A stretch of 12,612 nt of DNA from an uncultured Oscillospiraceae bacterium. Lineage in GTDB: Bacteria; Bacillota; Clostridia; Oscillospirales; Oscillospiraceae. This document shows positions 1 through 7,293 of the stretch, piece after piece; position 1 is the first letter of the stretch; every line of letters starts with the position of its first letter. The notes beneath the pieces are model-generated. The model saw only the letters and a list, made by a program, of their open reading frames with translations. It searched no databases and was not told the origin of the DNA. The translations under genes and the position numbers were made by a program. The stretch is from NCBI GenBank assembly GCA_904398675.1, contig CAJFPI010000038.1, forward strand, positions 1 through 12,612. The letters are read 5' to 3'.

Positions 1-1
1 C

Positions 2-1306
2 GGCCTGGTGTGCGAGCACCCCTGCGAGTCCCGCTGCCGCCGGAACATGATCGAGGGCGCGGTGAATATCCGGGGCCTCAAGCGCTATGCGGTGGATCAC
101 GCGGGCGTCGTCCCGCCGCCCCCCTGCGCCGCGCCCACAGGCAAAAAGGTGGCCATTGTGGGCGGCGGACCCAGCGGCCTGTCCGCTGCCTATTACCTCT
201 CCCTGATGGGACACAAGGTGACGGTATTTGAGTCGCGCAGGCAGCTGGGCGGCATGCTGCGCTACGGTATCCCCAGCTACCGCCTGCCCCGGGAGGAGCT
301 GCAGAAGGATATCGATGCCATCCTCGCCACCGGCGTGGAGGTCAAGCTGGGCGTCACCATCGGGAGGGACATCTCCCTGGCGCAGCTCCACAAGCAGTAT
401 GACTCCATCTACATCTCCATCGGCGCCCACACGGACAAGAAGGTGGGGATCGAGGGGGAGGACGCCAGAGGCGTCATCTCCGCCGTGGAGATGCTCCGGG
501 CCATCGGCGACGGCACCATGCCGGACTTCACCGACAAGAACGTGGTGGTCATCGGCGGAGGCAACGTGGCCATGGACTGCTGCCGCAGCGCCGCCCGTCT
601 GGGGGCCAAGACCGTCAGCGTCGCCTACCGCCGCCGCCAGCAGGATATGACCGCCCTTGCCGAGGAGGTGGAGGGCGCCATGGCCGAGGGGGTGGAGCTG
701 CTCACCATGATGGCCCCCATCCGCATCGAGGCGGACGAGGAGGACAACGCCGTGGCCCTGTGGGTCCAACCCCAGCGGGTGGGCTCCATTGACAGCGCCG
801 GACGGCCCCGGCCGGAGAAGGCCGATCAGCCGGAGGTCCGGGTGGAGGCCGACGTGATTATCGTGGCCATCGGCCAGAGCATTGAGCTGAAGGCCTTTGA
901 GGAGGCCGGGGTTCCCATCCACAGAGGAACCATCGCCGCTCTCTCCAGCGGCGGGCTGGAGAACAACGACGGCATCTTCGCCGGCGGCGACTGCGTCACC
1001 GGGCCGGCTACCGTCATCAAGGCCATCGCCGCCGGTAAGGTGGCCGCGGCCAACATCGACGAGTATCTGGGGTTTGAGCACACCATCGAGGTGGATGTGA
1101 AGATCCCCAAGGCATACCTGGGTGAGCGGCCCAGCTGCGGCCGCAGCGAGCTGCCCATGGAGAAGGCCTATGAGCGCAAGGGGAACTTCCACTGCATCGA
1201 GTGCGGCTTTACCGACGAGGTGGCCAAGCAGGAGGCCCAGCGGTGCCTCCGGTGCGATCACTTCGGATTCGGCGTATTCAAGGGAGGGAGGACGAAGAAA
1301 TGGTAA
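2..1306 (+). CDS. GltD-like FAD/NAD(P)H oxidoreductase, 5' partial
   Basis: This is a flavoprotein of the glutamate synthase small-subunit (GltD) family, expected to move electrons between NAD(P)H, FAD and iron-sulfur clusters in the cytoplasm. The reading frame is open to the left edge, so the N-terminus is missing. Numbering visible residues from the codon at position 2, it shows the end of the N-terminal cluster motif (VCEHPCESRC, Cys 4, 8 and 12), an FAD-binding GGGPSG near 53-58, an NAD(P)-binding IGGGNVAMD near 184-192 followed by YRRRQQDM near 209, a second FAD motif AGGDCVTGPATV near 328, and a C-terminal Cys set (398, 401, 415, 418). The three arginines after the second fold favour NADPH, by analogy with GltD. 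The stop overlaps the start of the hydrogenase gene, so it is probably a hydrogenase partner rather than a true glutamate synthase subunit; no large glutamate synthase subunit is visible. The missing upstream part could include a fused NuoF-like module. Confidence 0.9.
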   Translation, partial: GLVCEHPCESRCRRNMIEGAVNIRGLKRYAVDHAGVVPPPPCAAPTGKKVAIVGGGPSGLSAAYYLSLMGHKVTVFESRRQLGGMLRYGIPSYRLPREELQKDIDAILATGVEVKLGVTIGRDISLAQLHKQYDSIYISIGAHTDKKVGIEGEDARGVISAVEMLRAIGDGTMPDFTDKNVVVIGGGNVAMDCCRSAARLGAKTVSVAYRRRQQDMTALAEEVEGAMAEGVELLTMMAPIRIEADEEDNAVALWVQPQRVGSIDSAGRPRPEKADQPEVRVEADVIIVAIGQSIELKAFEEAGVPIHRGTIAALSSGGLENNDGIFAGGDCVTGPATVIKAIAAGKVAAANIDEYLGFEHTIEVDVKIPKAYLGERPSCGRSELPMEKAYERKGNFHCIECGFTDEVAKQEAQRCLRCDHFGFGVFKGGRTKKW

Positions 1307-3051
1307 AGATGGTCAACCTGACAATCGACGGCATGGCCGTCTCCGTTCCGCGGAACACCTCCATCCTCAACGCCGCCCGCAGCGTGGGCATCAATGTCCC
1401 CAGCCTCTGCTACCTCAAGGACCTCAACGAGATCGCCGCCTGCCGGGTGTGCGTGGTGGAGATCGAGGGCATCCAAAAGCTGGTGGCCGCCTGCAACAAC
1501 CATGTGTGGGACGGCATGGTGGTCTACACCAACTCCCCCCGGGTCCGGGAGGCCCGGCGGACCAACGTGGAGCTGATTTTGAGCCAGCACAACTGCGACT
1601 GCCCCTACTGCGTGCGCAGCGGCAACTGCGAGCTGCAGCGCCTGGCCAACGACCTGGGCCTCAGCCACCTCAACTATCACAAGGAGCTGCCGGCGAACCG
1701 GTGGGACAACACCTTCCCCCTCATCCGGGACGCCAGCAAGTGCATCAAGTGCATGCGGTGCATCCAGGTCTGCGACAAGGTGCAGAGCCTCAACATCTGG
1801 GACCTCACCAACACCGGCTCCCGCACCACGGTGGACGTGTCCCGGGGGCGCACCATCCGGGAGGCGGACTGTGCCCTGTGCGGCCAGTGCATCACCCACT
1901 GCCCGGTGGGAGCCCTGCGGGAGCGGGACGACACCCAGAGGGCCTTCGCCGCCCTCAACGACAAGGAGAAGATCACCGTGGTGCAGATCGCGCCGGCGGT
2001 GCGGGCGGCCTGGGGCGAGAGCCTGGGCCTGCCCCGGGACAAGGCCACGGTGAACCGCCTGGTGGCGGCCCTAAGACGGATGGGGTTCCGCTATGTCTTT
2101 GACACCGACTTCTCCGCGGACCTCACCATCATGGAGGAGGGCAGCGAGTTCCTCCAGCGGCTGCAGAACAGGGACGACTACGCCTGGCCCATGTTCACCT
2201 CCTGCTGCCCGGGGTGGGTGCGGTTTTTGAAGAGCCAGTACCCGGATATGGTGCCCAACCTCTCCACCGCCAAGAGCCCCCAGCAGATGTTCGGCGCGGT
2301 GACAAAAAGCTATTTCGCAGAAATTCTGGGAGTGGATCCCCACAAGATCTTCTCCGTGTCGGTGATGCCGTGCCTGGCCAAAAAGCAGGAGGCGGCCATC
2401 GAGGTGATGAACGACGCCTGCGGCGATCCGGATGTGGATCTGGTGCTGACCACCCGGGAGGTGGACCGGATGATCCGGGCCGAGCACATCGACGTCCACG
2501 CATTGGAGGAGGAGGCCTTCGACTCCCCGCTGGGCGTGGGAACCGGAGCAGGCGTGATTTTCGGCGCCACCGGCGGCGTGATGGAGGCTGCGCTCCGCTC
2601 GGCATATTACCTGGTAACAGGTGAGAATCCCAAGCCGGACGCTTTCAAGGACGTCCGCGGCCTGGAGGGCTGGAAGGAGGCCACCTTTGAGATCCAGGGT
2701 ACGCCGATCCGTGTGGCAGTGGCCAGCGGGCTGGGGAACACCCGGCGGCTGATGGAGGCCATCCGGGCGGGCAAGGTACAGTACGACTTTGTGGAGATCA
2801 TGGCCTGCCCCGGCGGCTGCGCCGGCGGCGGCGGCCAGCCCATCCACGAGGCCCAGGAGCTGGCCGGGGTCCGGGGCGAGGTGCTCTACGGGCTGGACGC
2901 AGTAAACAACCTGCGGTTCTCCCATGAGAACCCGTCGGTCCAGCGGCTGTACAGCGACTACCTGATGCGGCCCCTGTCCCACAGGGCCCACGACCTGCTG
3001 CACACCGATCACAACGCCTGGGAGATGCCTCTGCGGCCCCGGGTAAAATAG
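1300..3051 (+). CDS. hydA: [FeFe]-hydrogenase, group A, multi-cluster
   Basis: Catalyses reversible H2 formation or oxidation in the cytoplasm. The start at 1300 has GGGAGG at 1286-1291, 8 nt upstream, and overlaps the previous stop by 7 bp; the ATG at 1309 is too far from that site. The 583 residues contain, in order: a plant-type [2Fe-2S] domain (Cys 37, 48, 51, 65), a His-ligated [4Fe-4S] site (His97, Cys 101, 104, 110), a two-cluster ferredoxin domain (Cys 148, 151, 154, 158 and 191, 194, 197, 201), and the H-cluster domain with TSCCPGW (Cys 302, 303), MPCLAKKQEA (Cys 358) and MACPGGCAGGGGQP (Cys 503, 507). All ligands expected from the clostridial CpI-type enzyme are present, as is the proton-path Cys302 and the Glu pair near 280/283. 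Length and layout match CpI/HndD-type enzymes. Coupling to a GltD-like gene suggests NAD(P)H as partner; this resembles the glutamate-synthase-linked subgroup (A2) of hydrogenase classifications, but the subgroup is my inference. Confidence 0.97.
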   Translation: MVKMVNLTIDGMAVSVPRNTSILNAARSVGINVPSLCYLKDLNEIAACRVCVVEIEGIQKLVAACNNHVWDGMVVYTNSPRVREARRTNVELILSQHNCDCPYCVRSGNCELQRLANDLGLSHLNYHKELPANRWDNTFPLIRDASKCIKCMRCIQVCDKVQSLNIWDLTNTGSRTTVDVSRGRTIREADCALCGQCITHCPVGALRERDDTQRAFAALNDKEKITVVQIAPAVRAAWGESLGLPRDKATVNRLVAALRRMGFRYVFDTDFSADLTIMEEGSEFLQRLQNRDDYAWPMFTSCCPGWVRFLKSQYPDMVPNLSTAKSPQQMFGAVTKSYFAEILGVDPHKIFSVSVMPCLAKKQEAAIEVMNDACGDPDVDLVLTTREVDRMIRAEHIDVHALEEEAFDSPLGVGTGAGVIFGATGGVMEAALRSAYYLVTGENPKPDAFKDVRGLEGWKEATFEIQGTPIRVAVASGLGNTRRLMEAIRAGKVQYDFVEIMACPGGCAGGGGQPIHEAQELAGVRGEVLYGLDAVNNLRFSHENPSVQRLYSDYLMRPLSHRAHDLLHTDHNAWEMPLRPRVK

Positions 3052-3070
3052 AAGTACTTACTGCTGCAAA

Positions 3071-3111
3071 GCGCCCCCTCGCCCAATATGGGCGAGGGGG
3101 CGCGCTTGTTT
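3071..3111 (+). terminator. Intrinsic terminator after hydrogenase operon
   Basis: A perfect 14-bp inverted repeat (3071-3084 with 3090-3103) encloses a 5-nt loop (AATAT) and is followed by GCTTGTTT. It starts 19 nt after the hydrogenase stop. The T tract is short, but the stem is very GC-rich. It also lies just beyond the 3' end of the convergent GH13 gene, where the minus-strand copy is followed by TTTGC, so it may work weakly in both directions. Confidence 0.82.
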
Positions 3112-3122
3112 ATGGGGGCGGG

Positions 3123-4451
3123 TCAGCGCTCCATCAGCCAGTAGGCGGCGCTGTAGGGCGGCAGGACGCTGCCGCCGCCAAAGTCGTGGAGCCGGCCGGT
3201 GATAAGGTCCGTGGCCCGGCCGCAGCCAGCGTCAAAGTGGGCGGTGTAGTCCTGGCTGTCGGCGTTGACGGCCACCAGCACCCGCTGCTCCTCCGTCCGG
3301 CGCTCAAAGATCAGCTGGCGGTTGGTGAGGAGGACAGTGCGGTAGCTCCCGTGGGAGAGGGCGGGGCTCTTATGCCGGGCGGCGGCCAGGGCGGCGAGAT
3401 AGGCGGTGAGATCGTTGGACACCGGGGCCTCCACCGCGGGGCGCAGGGCGGCGTCCCCGTCCCGTTTCCGCCCCTCCATGCCCCACTCGCTGCCGTAGTA
3501 CACCGCAGGGACGCCAGGCATGCCGAAGAGGAGACCGTAGGCCGGGCGGAGGTGGTTTTTGTCGGCGAGCTGGGAGGCAATGCGCTCCACGTCGTGATTA
3601 TCGAGAAAGCTCACCAGCGGGAGGCCCTTGTAGACGGTCCAGGGTTCCGGTCCAAACTGCCGGTTCAGGCTGTGGCCGATCTCAAAGAGATTCAGGCTGT
3701 TAAAGCTGGACCAGAGGCCCTTGTAGCACTCGTAGTTGGTGACGCTGTGGCAGGCCTGGTCATTGCACCAGCGGTTGTAGTCCCCATGGAGGGTCTCCCC
3801 CATGAGGACGAAATCCGGCTTGAGGGCATCCGTGAAGGCGCGGAGACGGCGGAGATAGTCCACGTCCAGGGAGTAGGCCACGTCCAGACGCAGCCCATCG
3901 ATGTCAAACTGCTCCACCCAGGCGCGGATGGCGGCAAACTGGTGCTCCTCCACCTGGGGATTTTTCAGATTCAGCTTGACCAGCTCATAGTGGCCCTCCC
4001 ACCCCTCGTACCAAAAACCGTCGTGGAAACAGGAATCGCCGTTGAAGTCGATGTGGAACCAGTCCTTATAGGGGCTGTCCCACCGTTTTTCCTGCACGTC
4101 CCGGAAGGCCCAGAATCCCCGGCCCACATGGTGGAAAACCCCGTCCAGCAGTACCCGGAGGCCGGCGCTGTGGAAGTCTTGGCACAGGGCGGCAAAATCC
4201 TCGTTGGCGCCCAGGCGGCAGTCCAGCTGGAAGTAGTCCCGGGTGTCGTAGCCGTGACGGTCGCTCTGGAAGACAGGGTTTAAAAGCACGGTGTCGGCGC
4301 CCAGGGACTTGATGTGGTCGATCCAGCCGGCAAGGCGGCGGATGCGGGGCTGGGTGAGGCCGTCGCTTTCCGGGGGAGCGCCGCAGAGGCCCAGGGGATA
4401 GATCTGGTAGAGAACAGCCTCCTCAAACCAGCGGGGGCAGAAATGGGACAT
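3123..4451 (-). CDS. GH13 (alpha-amylase family) glycoside hydrolase
   Basis: A 442-residue alpha-glucan-acting enzyme; there is no signal peptide, so it probably acts on imported maltodextrin or stored glycogen in the cytoplasm. The (beta/alpha)8 barrel motifs are clear: region I DGVFHHVG (103-110), region II GLRLDVAYSLD with nucleophile Asp190, region III VLMGETLHGD with acid/base Glu219, and region IV SFLDNHDVER with Asp287. A short C-terminal beta domain follows from about residue 365. Region I has His107 where most GH13 enzymes have Asn. AGGAGG (plus-strand 4459-4464) lies 7 nt before the ATG, and a strong promoter sits just upstream. The subfamily and product specificity (maltogenic, neopullulanase-like or alpha-glucosidase) cannot be fixed from sequence reading. 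It follows the DUF2284 gene by 60 bp but seems to be transcribed separately. Confidence 0.95.
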   Translation of the reverse strand: MSHFCPRWFEEAVLYQIYPLGLCGAPPESDGLTQPRIRRLAGWIDHIKSLGADTVLLNPVFQSDRHGYDTRDYFQLDCRLGANEDFAALCQDFHSAGLRVLLDGVFHHVGRGFWAFRDVQEKRWDSPYKDWFHIDFNGDSCFHDGFWYEGWEGHYELVKLNLKNPQVEEHQFAAIRAWVEQFDIDGLRLDVAYSLDVDYLRRLRAFTDALKPDFVLMGETLHGDYNRWCNDQACHSVTNYECYKGLWSSFNSLNLFEIGHSLNRQFGPEPWTVYKGLPLVSFLDNHDVERIASQLADKNHLRPAYGLLFGMPGVPAVYYGSEWGMEGRKRDGDAALRPAVEAPVSNDLTAYLAALAAARHKSPALSHGSYRTVLLTNRQLIFERRTEEQRVLVAVNADSQDYTAHFDAGCGRATDLITGRLHDFGGGSVLPPYSAAYWLMER

Positions 4452-4486
4452 GGGAAAACCTCCTGGTGAAAAATGTTTGGGTATCC

Positions 4487-4515
4487 AGCATAGAGGATGG
4501 GGCGGTGTTTGTCAA
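4487..4515 (-). promoter_or_regulatory. Sigma-A-type promoter for the GH13 gene
   Basis: On the minus strand TTGACA (plus 4510-4515) is separated by 17 nt from TATGCT (plus 4487-4492), giving a perfect -35 and a 4/6 -10 with ideal spacing. The expected transcription start is near 4480, about 29 nt before the ATG. The -35 box overlaps the TGA stop codon of the upstream DUF2284 gene (4512-4514). Confidence 0.75.
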
Positions 4516-5090
4516 GGGGAGGAAGGAGGGGCGGGGGCGTCTTCCCGCCGATAGAGAATCAAGCTGAACCAGCTGACCAGGTTGGCACCGGCCAGAAAAT
4601 CCAGGCCGAACCGCTCCGCCAGCTCCGTCACCAGAATGCCGTGGCTCTCCACGCAGGGGAACATCCTATCCGGGTGGCGGCAGGGAGCCCCCGGCCAGGC
4701 GCACTGGGGGCAGATGGCGCAGGACTCGGTGGAGAGCGCCATGTGGGGGACCCCGGCGGCGCAGAACACGCCGCAGACCTGGCGGGTGACCTCCTCGTGG
4801 GCGGCCCGGGTGGGCAGGGTGCAGGAGAGATTCGCCGCATCCTCCACCTCGGCCATGGTCACCAGCAGCAGTGCGTTAGGGTAGGCAAGGCACCGTGCCC
4901 GGCAATCCTCCACTGTCCCTACCGCCGGCGGGCAGGCCCAAGTGGTGTTGTACTGGGGGCACTCCGTCTCACAGATGTGCCGCACCCGGGGAGAGAAGGT
5001 CAAAGTGTCTGTGGAGAAAAATTCATATTGCACAATGGGCAGCCGGGCCATCTCCTCCTCCAGCCGCCGGCGCAGCTCAGGCTCCCGCAT
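4512..5090 (-). CDS. DUF2284 Cys-rich putative metal-binding protein
   Basis: A 192-residue soluble protein recognisable as DUF2284 by two Cys clusters: Cys40, Cys44 and Cys53 (in WACPP), then Cys124, 127, 130, 137 and 146 in the segment CAICPQCAW...C...C. The number and spacing suggest an iron-sulfur cluster or zinc site, but the biochemical role of the family is not known to me. The frame stays open to 5168, but the likely start is the ATG at 5090, which overlaps the end of the uracil-DNA glycosylase gene by 14 bp, so translation is probably coupled. The Shine-Dalgarno site there is poor (GGAAG). An alternative start at Met14 (ATG at 5051) has GAGGAGGAG directly before it and would give 179 residues while keeping all the Cys motifs. 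The C-terminal tail is Pro/Ser-rich. Confidence 0.85.
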   Translation of the reverse strand: MREPELRRRLEEEMARLPIVQYEFFSTDTLTFSPRVRHICETECPQYNTTWACPPAVGTVEDCRARCLAYPNALLLVTMAEVEDAANLSCTLPTRAAHEEVTRQVCGVFCAAGVPHMALSTESCAICPQCAWPGAPCRHPDRMFPCVESHGILVTELAERFGLDFLAGANLVSWFSLILYRREDAPAPPSSP

Positions 5091-5655
5091 AGACTTCCGG
5101 ACAGATGGCGCGGATCTCCGCCTGGAGGCGCTTGAGATCGTCGAAGGTGTCGGGGCGGCGGGAGACATCCCGCAGCAGGGCGGCGGGGTGGTAAATCGCC
5201 ATCATCCGCACGCCGGCCTTATCAAACCACTGGCCGTGCTCCCGGGAGATCCTGAAGTCCGGACGGATCAGCTGCATGGCGGAAATGCGGCCCAGACAGA
5301 CGATGATTTTTGGACGGATCAGGGCAGTCTGCCGGCGGAGAAAGCCCAGGCAGGCGGCCTGCTCCACATGGAGCGGGTCCCGGTTCTCCGGGGGGCGGCA
5401 CTTGCAGATATTGGTGATATAGAGCTTGGTGCGGTCCAGGTCGATGAGCTCCAGCATATCGTCCAGCAGCTGCCCCGCTTTCCCCACAAAAGGGATGCCC
5501 TGGGCGTCCTCATTGGCACCGGGGGCCTCTCCGATCAGCATGATGGGGGCCTTGGGGTTCCCGTCGCCAAACACCACATTGGTGCGCTTTTCACACAGGG
5601 CGCAGCCTCGGCAGCGCTGCACATCGGATAAAATCTGCTCCATGGAATCTGACAT
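5077..5655 (-). CDS. Uracil-DNA glycosylase, family 4 (Fe-S type)
   Basis: Removes uracil from DNA to begin base excision repair. The 192-residue protein has the family-4 [4Fe-4S] ligands Cys15, Cys18, Cys86 and Cys102 (CRGC near the N-terminus, then KCRPPENRDP...C), motif 1 GEAPGANEDAQG (42-53) and the catalytic-loop motif HPAALLR (156-162). Length is typical of the bacterial family-4 enzymes. The chosen start (Met1) has AGGAGG 8 nt upstream; Met5 is less well placed. It is the first gene of a minus-strand pair with DUF2284. I found no convincing promoter for it in the short divergent gap. Confidence 0.95.
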   Translation of the reverse strand: MSDSMEQILSDVQRCRGCALCEKRTNVVFGDGNPKAPIMLIGEAPGANEDAQGIPFVGKAGQLLDDMLELIDLDRTKLYITNICKCRPPENRDPLHVEQAACLGFLRRQTALIRPKIIVCLGRISAMQLIRPDFRISREHGQWFDKAGVRMMAIYHPAALLRDVSRRPDTFDDLKRLQAEIRAICPEVYAGA

Positions 5656-5677
5656 GGGTGGACCTCCTGGGTATGAT
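5649..5677 (+). promoter_or_regulatory. Sigma-A-type promoter for the CmpB-like gene
   Basis: CTGACA (5649-5654) and TATGAT (5672-5677) are separated by exactly 17 nt, each matching the consensus at 5/6 positions. The expected start is near 5684, about 37 nt before the ATG at 5721. The -35 box lies inside the first codons of the divergent glycosylase gene and the spacer covers its ribosome binding site. Confidence 0.65.
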
Positions 5678-5720
5678 TTTTCCCCAATCCGGACAGCCTA
5701 ACGCCGAAAGGAGTGGGCGG

Positions 5721-6272
5721 ATGGATTGGTTCTGGTATTTTATGGTCTACAGCTTTCTGGGGTACCTGCTGGAGCGGATGTTTGCCAAGGTGACCCGGGC
5801 GGCGCAGCAGGTGCGGAAGTGTTTCCTGCTTTTGCCGCTGTGCCCGGTGTATGGGCTGGGCATGGTGGTGTTCCTGGCGTTGACAGACGCAGCGGCGTAT
5901 CCCTGGTGGGCGTTGGCACTGCAGGGCGGGATCCTTACCACAGGGGTGGAATTTTTGGCCCACCTGCTGTATGAAAAAGTATTCCATGTCCATTTCTGGG
6001 ATTACAGCGAGACACCCGGAAATCTCCGGGGGAGGGTCTGTATCCCATTCTCCCTGATCTGGAGCGGCCTGTCCGCCTGGGCGGCAGTCTATCTCCATCC
6101 GGTGGCGGCATCGCTGGTGGAACCGATTCCGCCGGGAGTGACCTTTGCCGTGCTGCTGGTGCTGGCGGCGGACGCCGTGATCTCCGGGAACATCCTCCTG
6201 CGCCACCGGGACACGGAGCTCTTGAGCATCCGGGCGGTGGCGCGGCGCCTGGCAGAGCGGGCGGAGGGCTAG
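5721..6272 (+). CDS. CmpB-type putative ABC transporter permease
   Basis: A 183-residue integral membrane protein of the family labelled putative ABC-transporter type IV (ABC_trans_CmpB). Hydrophobic segments are seen at about 4-20, 36-56, 62-84, 107-127 and 139-160, so about five membrane helices. The family signature is HFWDYSETPGNLRGRVC (91-107) followed by IPFSLIW. The permease label is inherited from the family name; transport has not been shown to my knowledge and no ATPase gene is next to it. The frame extends upstream to 5658, but AAAGGAG at 5707-5713 precedes the ATG at 5721 by 7 nt and the promoter lies at 5649-5677, so 5721 is the better start. Its stop codon interlocks with that of the convergent hydrolase. 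Confidence 0.85.
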   Translation: MDWFWYFMVYSFLGYLLERMFAKVTRAAQQVRKCFLLLPLCPVYGLGMVVFLALTDAAAYPWWALALQGGILTTGVEFLAHLLYEKVFHVHFWDYSETPGNLRGRVCIPFSLIWSGLSAWAAVYLHPVAASLVEPIPPGVTFAVLLVLAADAVISGNILLRHRDTELLSIRAVARRLAERAEG

Positions 6273-7201
6273 GAGCGGGCGTTCAGCCAGTCCAGCACAT
6301 CCTGGAAAACAAAGCGGCGCTGGCGCTCGTTGAGGATCTCGTGGCGCAGGCCGTGGTAGAGCTTGAGGGAGACGTCGCTGAGGCCTGCCTTCCGAAAGCT
6401 GTGGAAGGCCCGCTCCACCCCCTTGCCCATGTCGCCCACCGGGTCCTGGTCGCCGGCGATGAAAAAGACGGAGAGGTTCCGGTCCATTTTGGCCACATTG
6501 GCGGCCTTTCCCACAAACCGGATACCCCCCAGAAGATCCCGGAAGAGCCCCACCGTCACCGGCTCGCCGCAGAAGGGGTCGGCCAGGTAGGCGTCCACGT
6601 TGTCGGGATTGGCGGAGATCCAGTCGTAGTCGGTACGGGCCGGGGCAAAAGCCTTATTGTAGGCGCCGAAGGCCAGCTGGTTGGCCCGGGGGCTGAAACC
6701 GCCGGCCCCCACCCGGCGGATCTCCCCGTCAGCAATACGGATGCCGGCGGCCAGGAGCAGGGGGGACTGCTGGCCGGTGCCGCAGAGGACAGCGCCCTTT
6801 ACCCCGCCTGGATAGCGGATCAAAAGGGTCCGCGTCAGAAAGGAGCCCATGGAGTGGCCAAAGAGAAAGTAGGGGAGGTTGGGGTAGAGGGAGGCGAGGC
6901 GGCGGTGCAGCGTCTCCATATCCGCCACCGCGTGGTCCCAGCCGTCCTGCTCGCCAAAGAAAACACGGGGCGCACCCTCTGCCACGGAGAGACCGTGGCC
7001 CAGATGGTCGTTGGCGGCCACCACATAGCCCTGCTTTACCAGAAACTGGGCAAAGGGCTCATAGCGCCGCCCATACTCCGCCACGCCGTGGGCGATCTGG
7101 ACCACGCCCCGCAGCGGCGCCTCGAGCGGCGTCCACTGATTGACGTGGATCAATGTCTTCCCGTCGGCAGAGGGAAAGTAGAACTCTGAAAAGACAGCCA
7201 T
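6269..7201 (-). CDS. Alpha/beta hydrolase, monoacylglycerol lipase-like (S33)
   Basis: A 310-residue cytoplasmic serine hydrolase of the lysophospholipase/monoacylglycerol lipase type. Visible elements are the oxyanion motif HGVAEYGRRY (38-47), NDHLGHG (64-70), the nucleophile elbow GHSMG with Ser117, the acid in AGDQDPVG (Asp253) and the catalytic His in LRHEILNE (His287), so the triad is complete and correctly ordered. The substrate is probably a short lipid ester, but sequence does not settle this. GGGAGG (plus 7210-7215) lies 8 nt before the ATG. No signal peptide is seen. It is transcribed alone, divergent from the glycerophosphodiesterase gene, itself another possible lipid-turnover enzyme, which may or may not be a functional pairing. 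Confidence 0.93.
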   Translation of the reverse strand: MAVFSEFYFPSADGKTLIHVNQWTPLEAPLRGVVQIAHGVAEYGRRYEPFAQFLVKQGYVVAANDHLGHGLSVAEGAPRVFFGEQDGWDHAVADMETLHRRLASLYPNLPYFLFGHSMGSFLTRTLLIRYPGGVKGAVLCGTGQQSPLLLAAGIRIADGEIRRVGAGGFSPRANQLAFGAYNKAFAPARTDYDWISANPDNVDAYLADPFCGEPVTVGLFRDLLGGIRFVGKAANVAKMDRNLSVFFIAGDQDPVGDMGKGVERAFHSFRKAGLSDVSLKLYHGLRHEILNERQRRFVFQDVLDWLNARS

Positions 7202-7236
7202 GGCAGCAACCTCCCGAACACATAAAATAACAATTC

Positions 7237-7265
7237 ATTTTAGCATATTTTCGAAAAAAAAGATA
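7237..7265 (-). promoter_or_regulatory. Candidate promoter for the hydrolase gene
   Basis: On the minus strand an extended -10 (TG, one base, TAAAAT; plus 7237-7245) sits in the only clearly AT-rich stretch of the window. The -35 at 17-nt spacing is weak (TATCTT, plus 7260-7265), so recognition would depend on the extended -10. The leader before the ATG would be about 30 nt. Confidence 0.4.
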
Positions 7266-7293
7266 GCCCATTTTCCGGAAGGCCGCGCCCGCC

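Noticed and set aside
1201..1299. An upstream extension of the hydrogenase frame
   Set aside because: It lies within the GltD-like coding sequence, its residues do not resemble a hydrogenase N-terminus, and the ATG at 1300 has a well-spaced GGGAGG.
3186..4283. A 365-codon open frame on the plus strand inside the GH13 gene
   Set aside because: It is antisense to a gene with all catalytic motifs, its product is low-complexity Val/Gly/Ala-rich, and it has no recognisable domain; high GC makes long antisense frames common here.
6341..7189. A 282-codon plus-strand frame opposite the alpha/beta hydrolase
   Set aside because: The minus strand carries an intact catalytic triad and a good ribosome binding site; the plus-strand product shows no family features.
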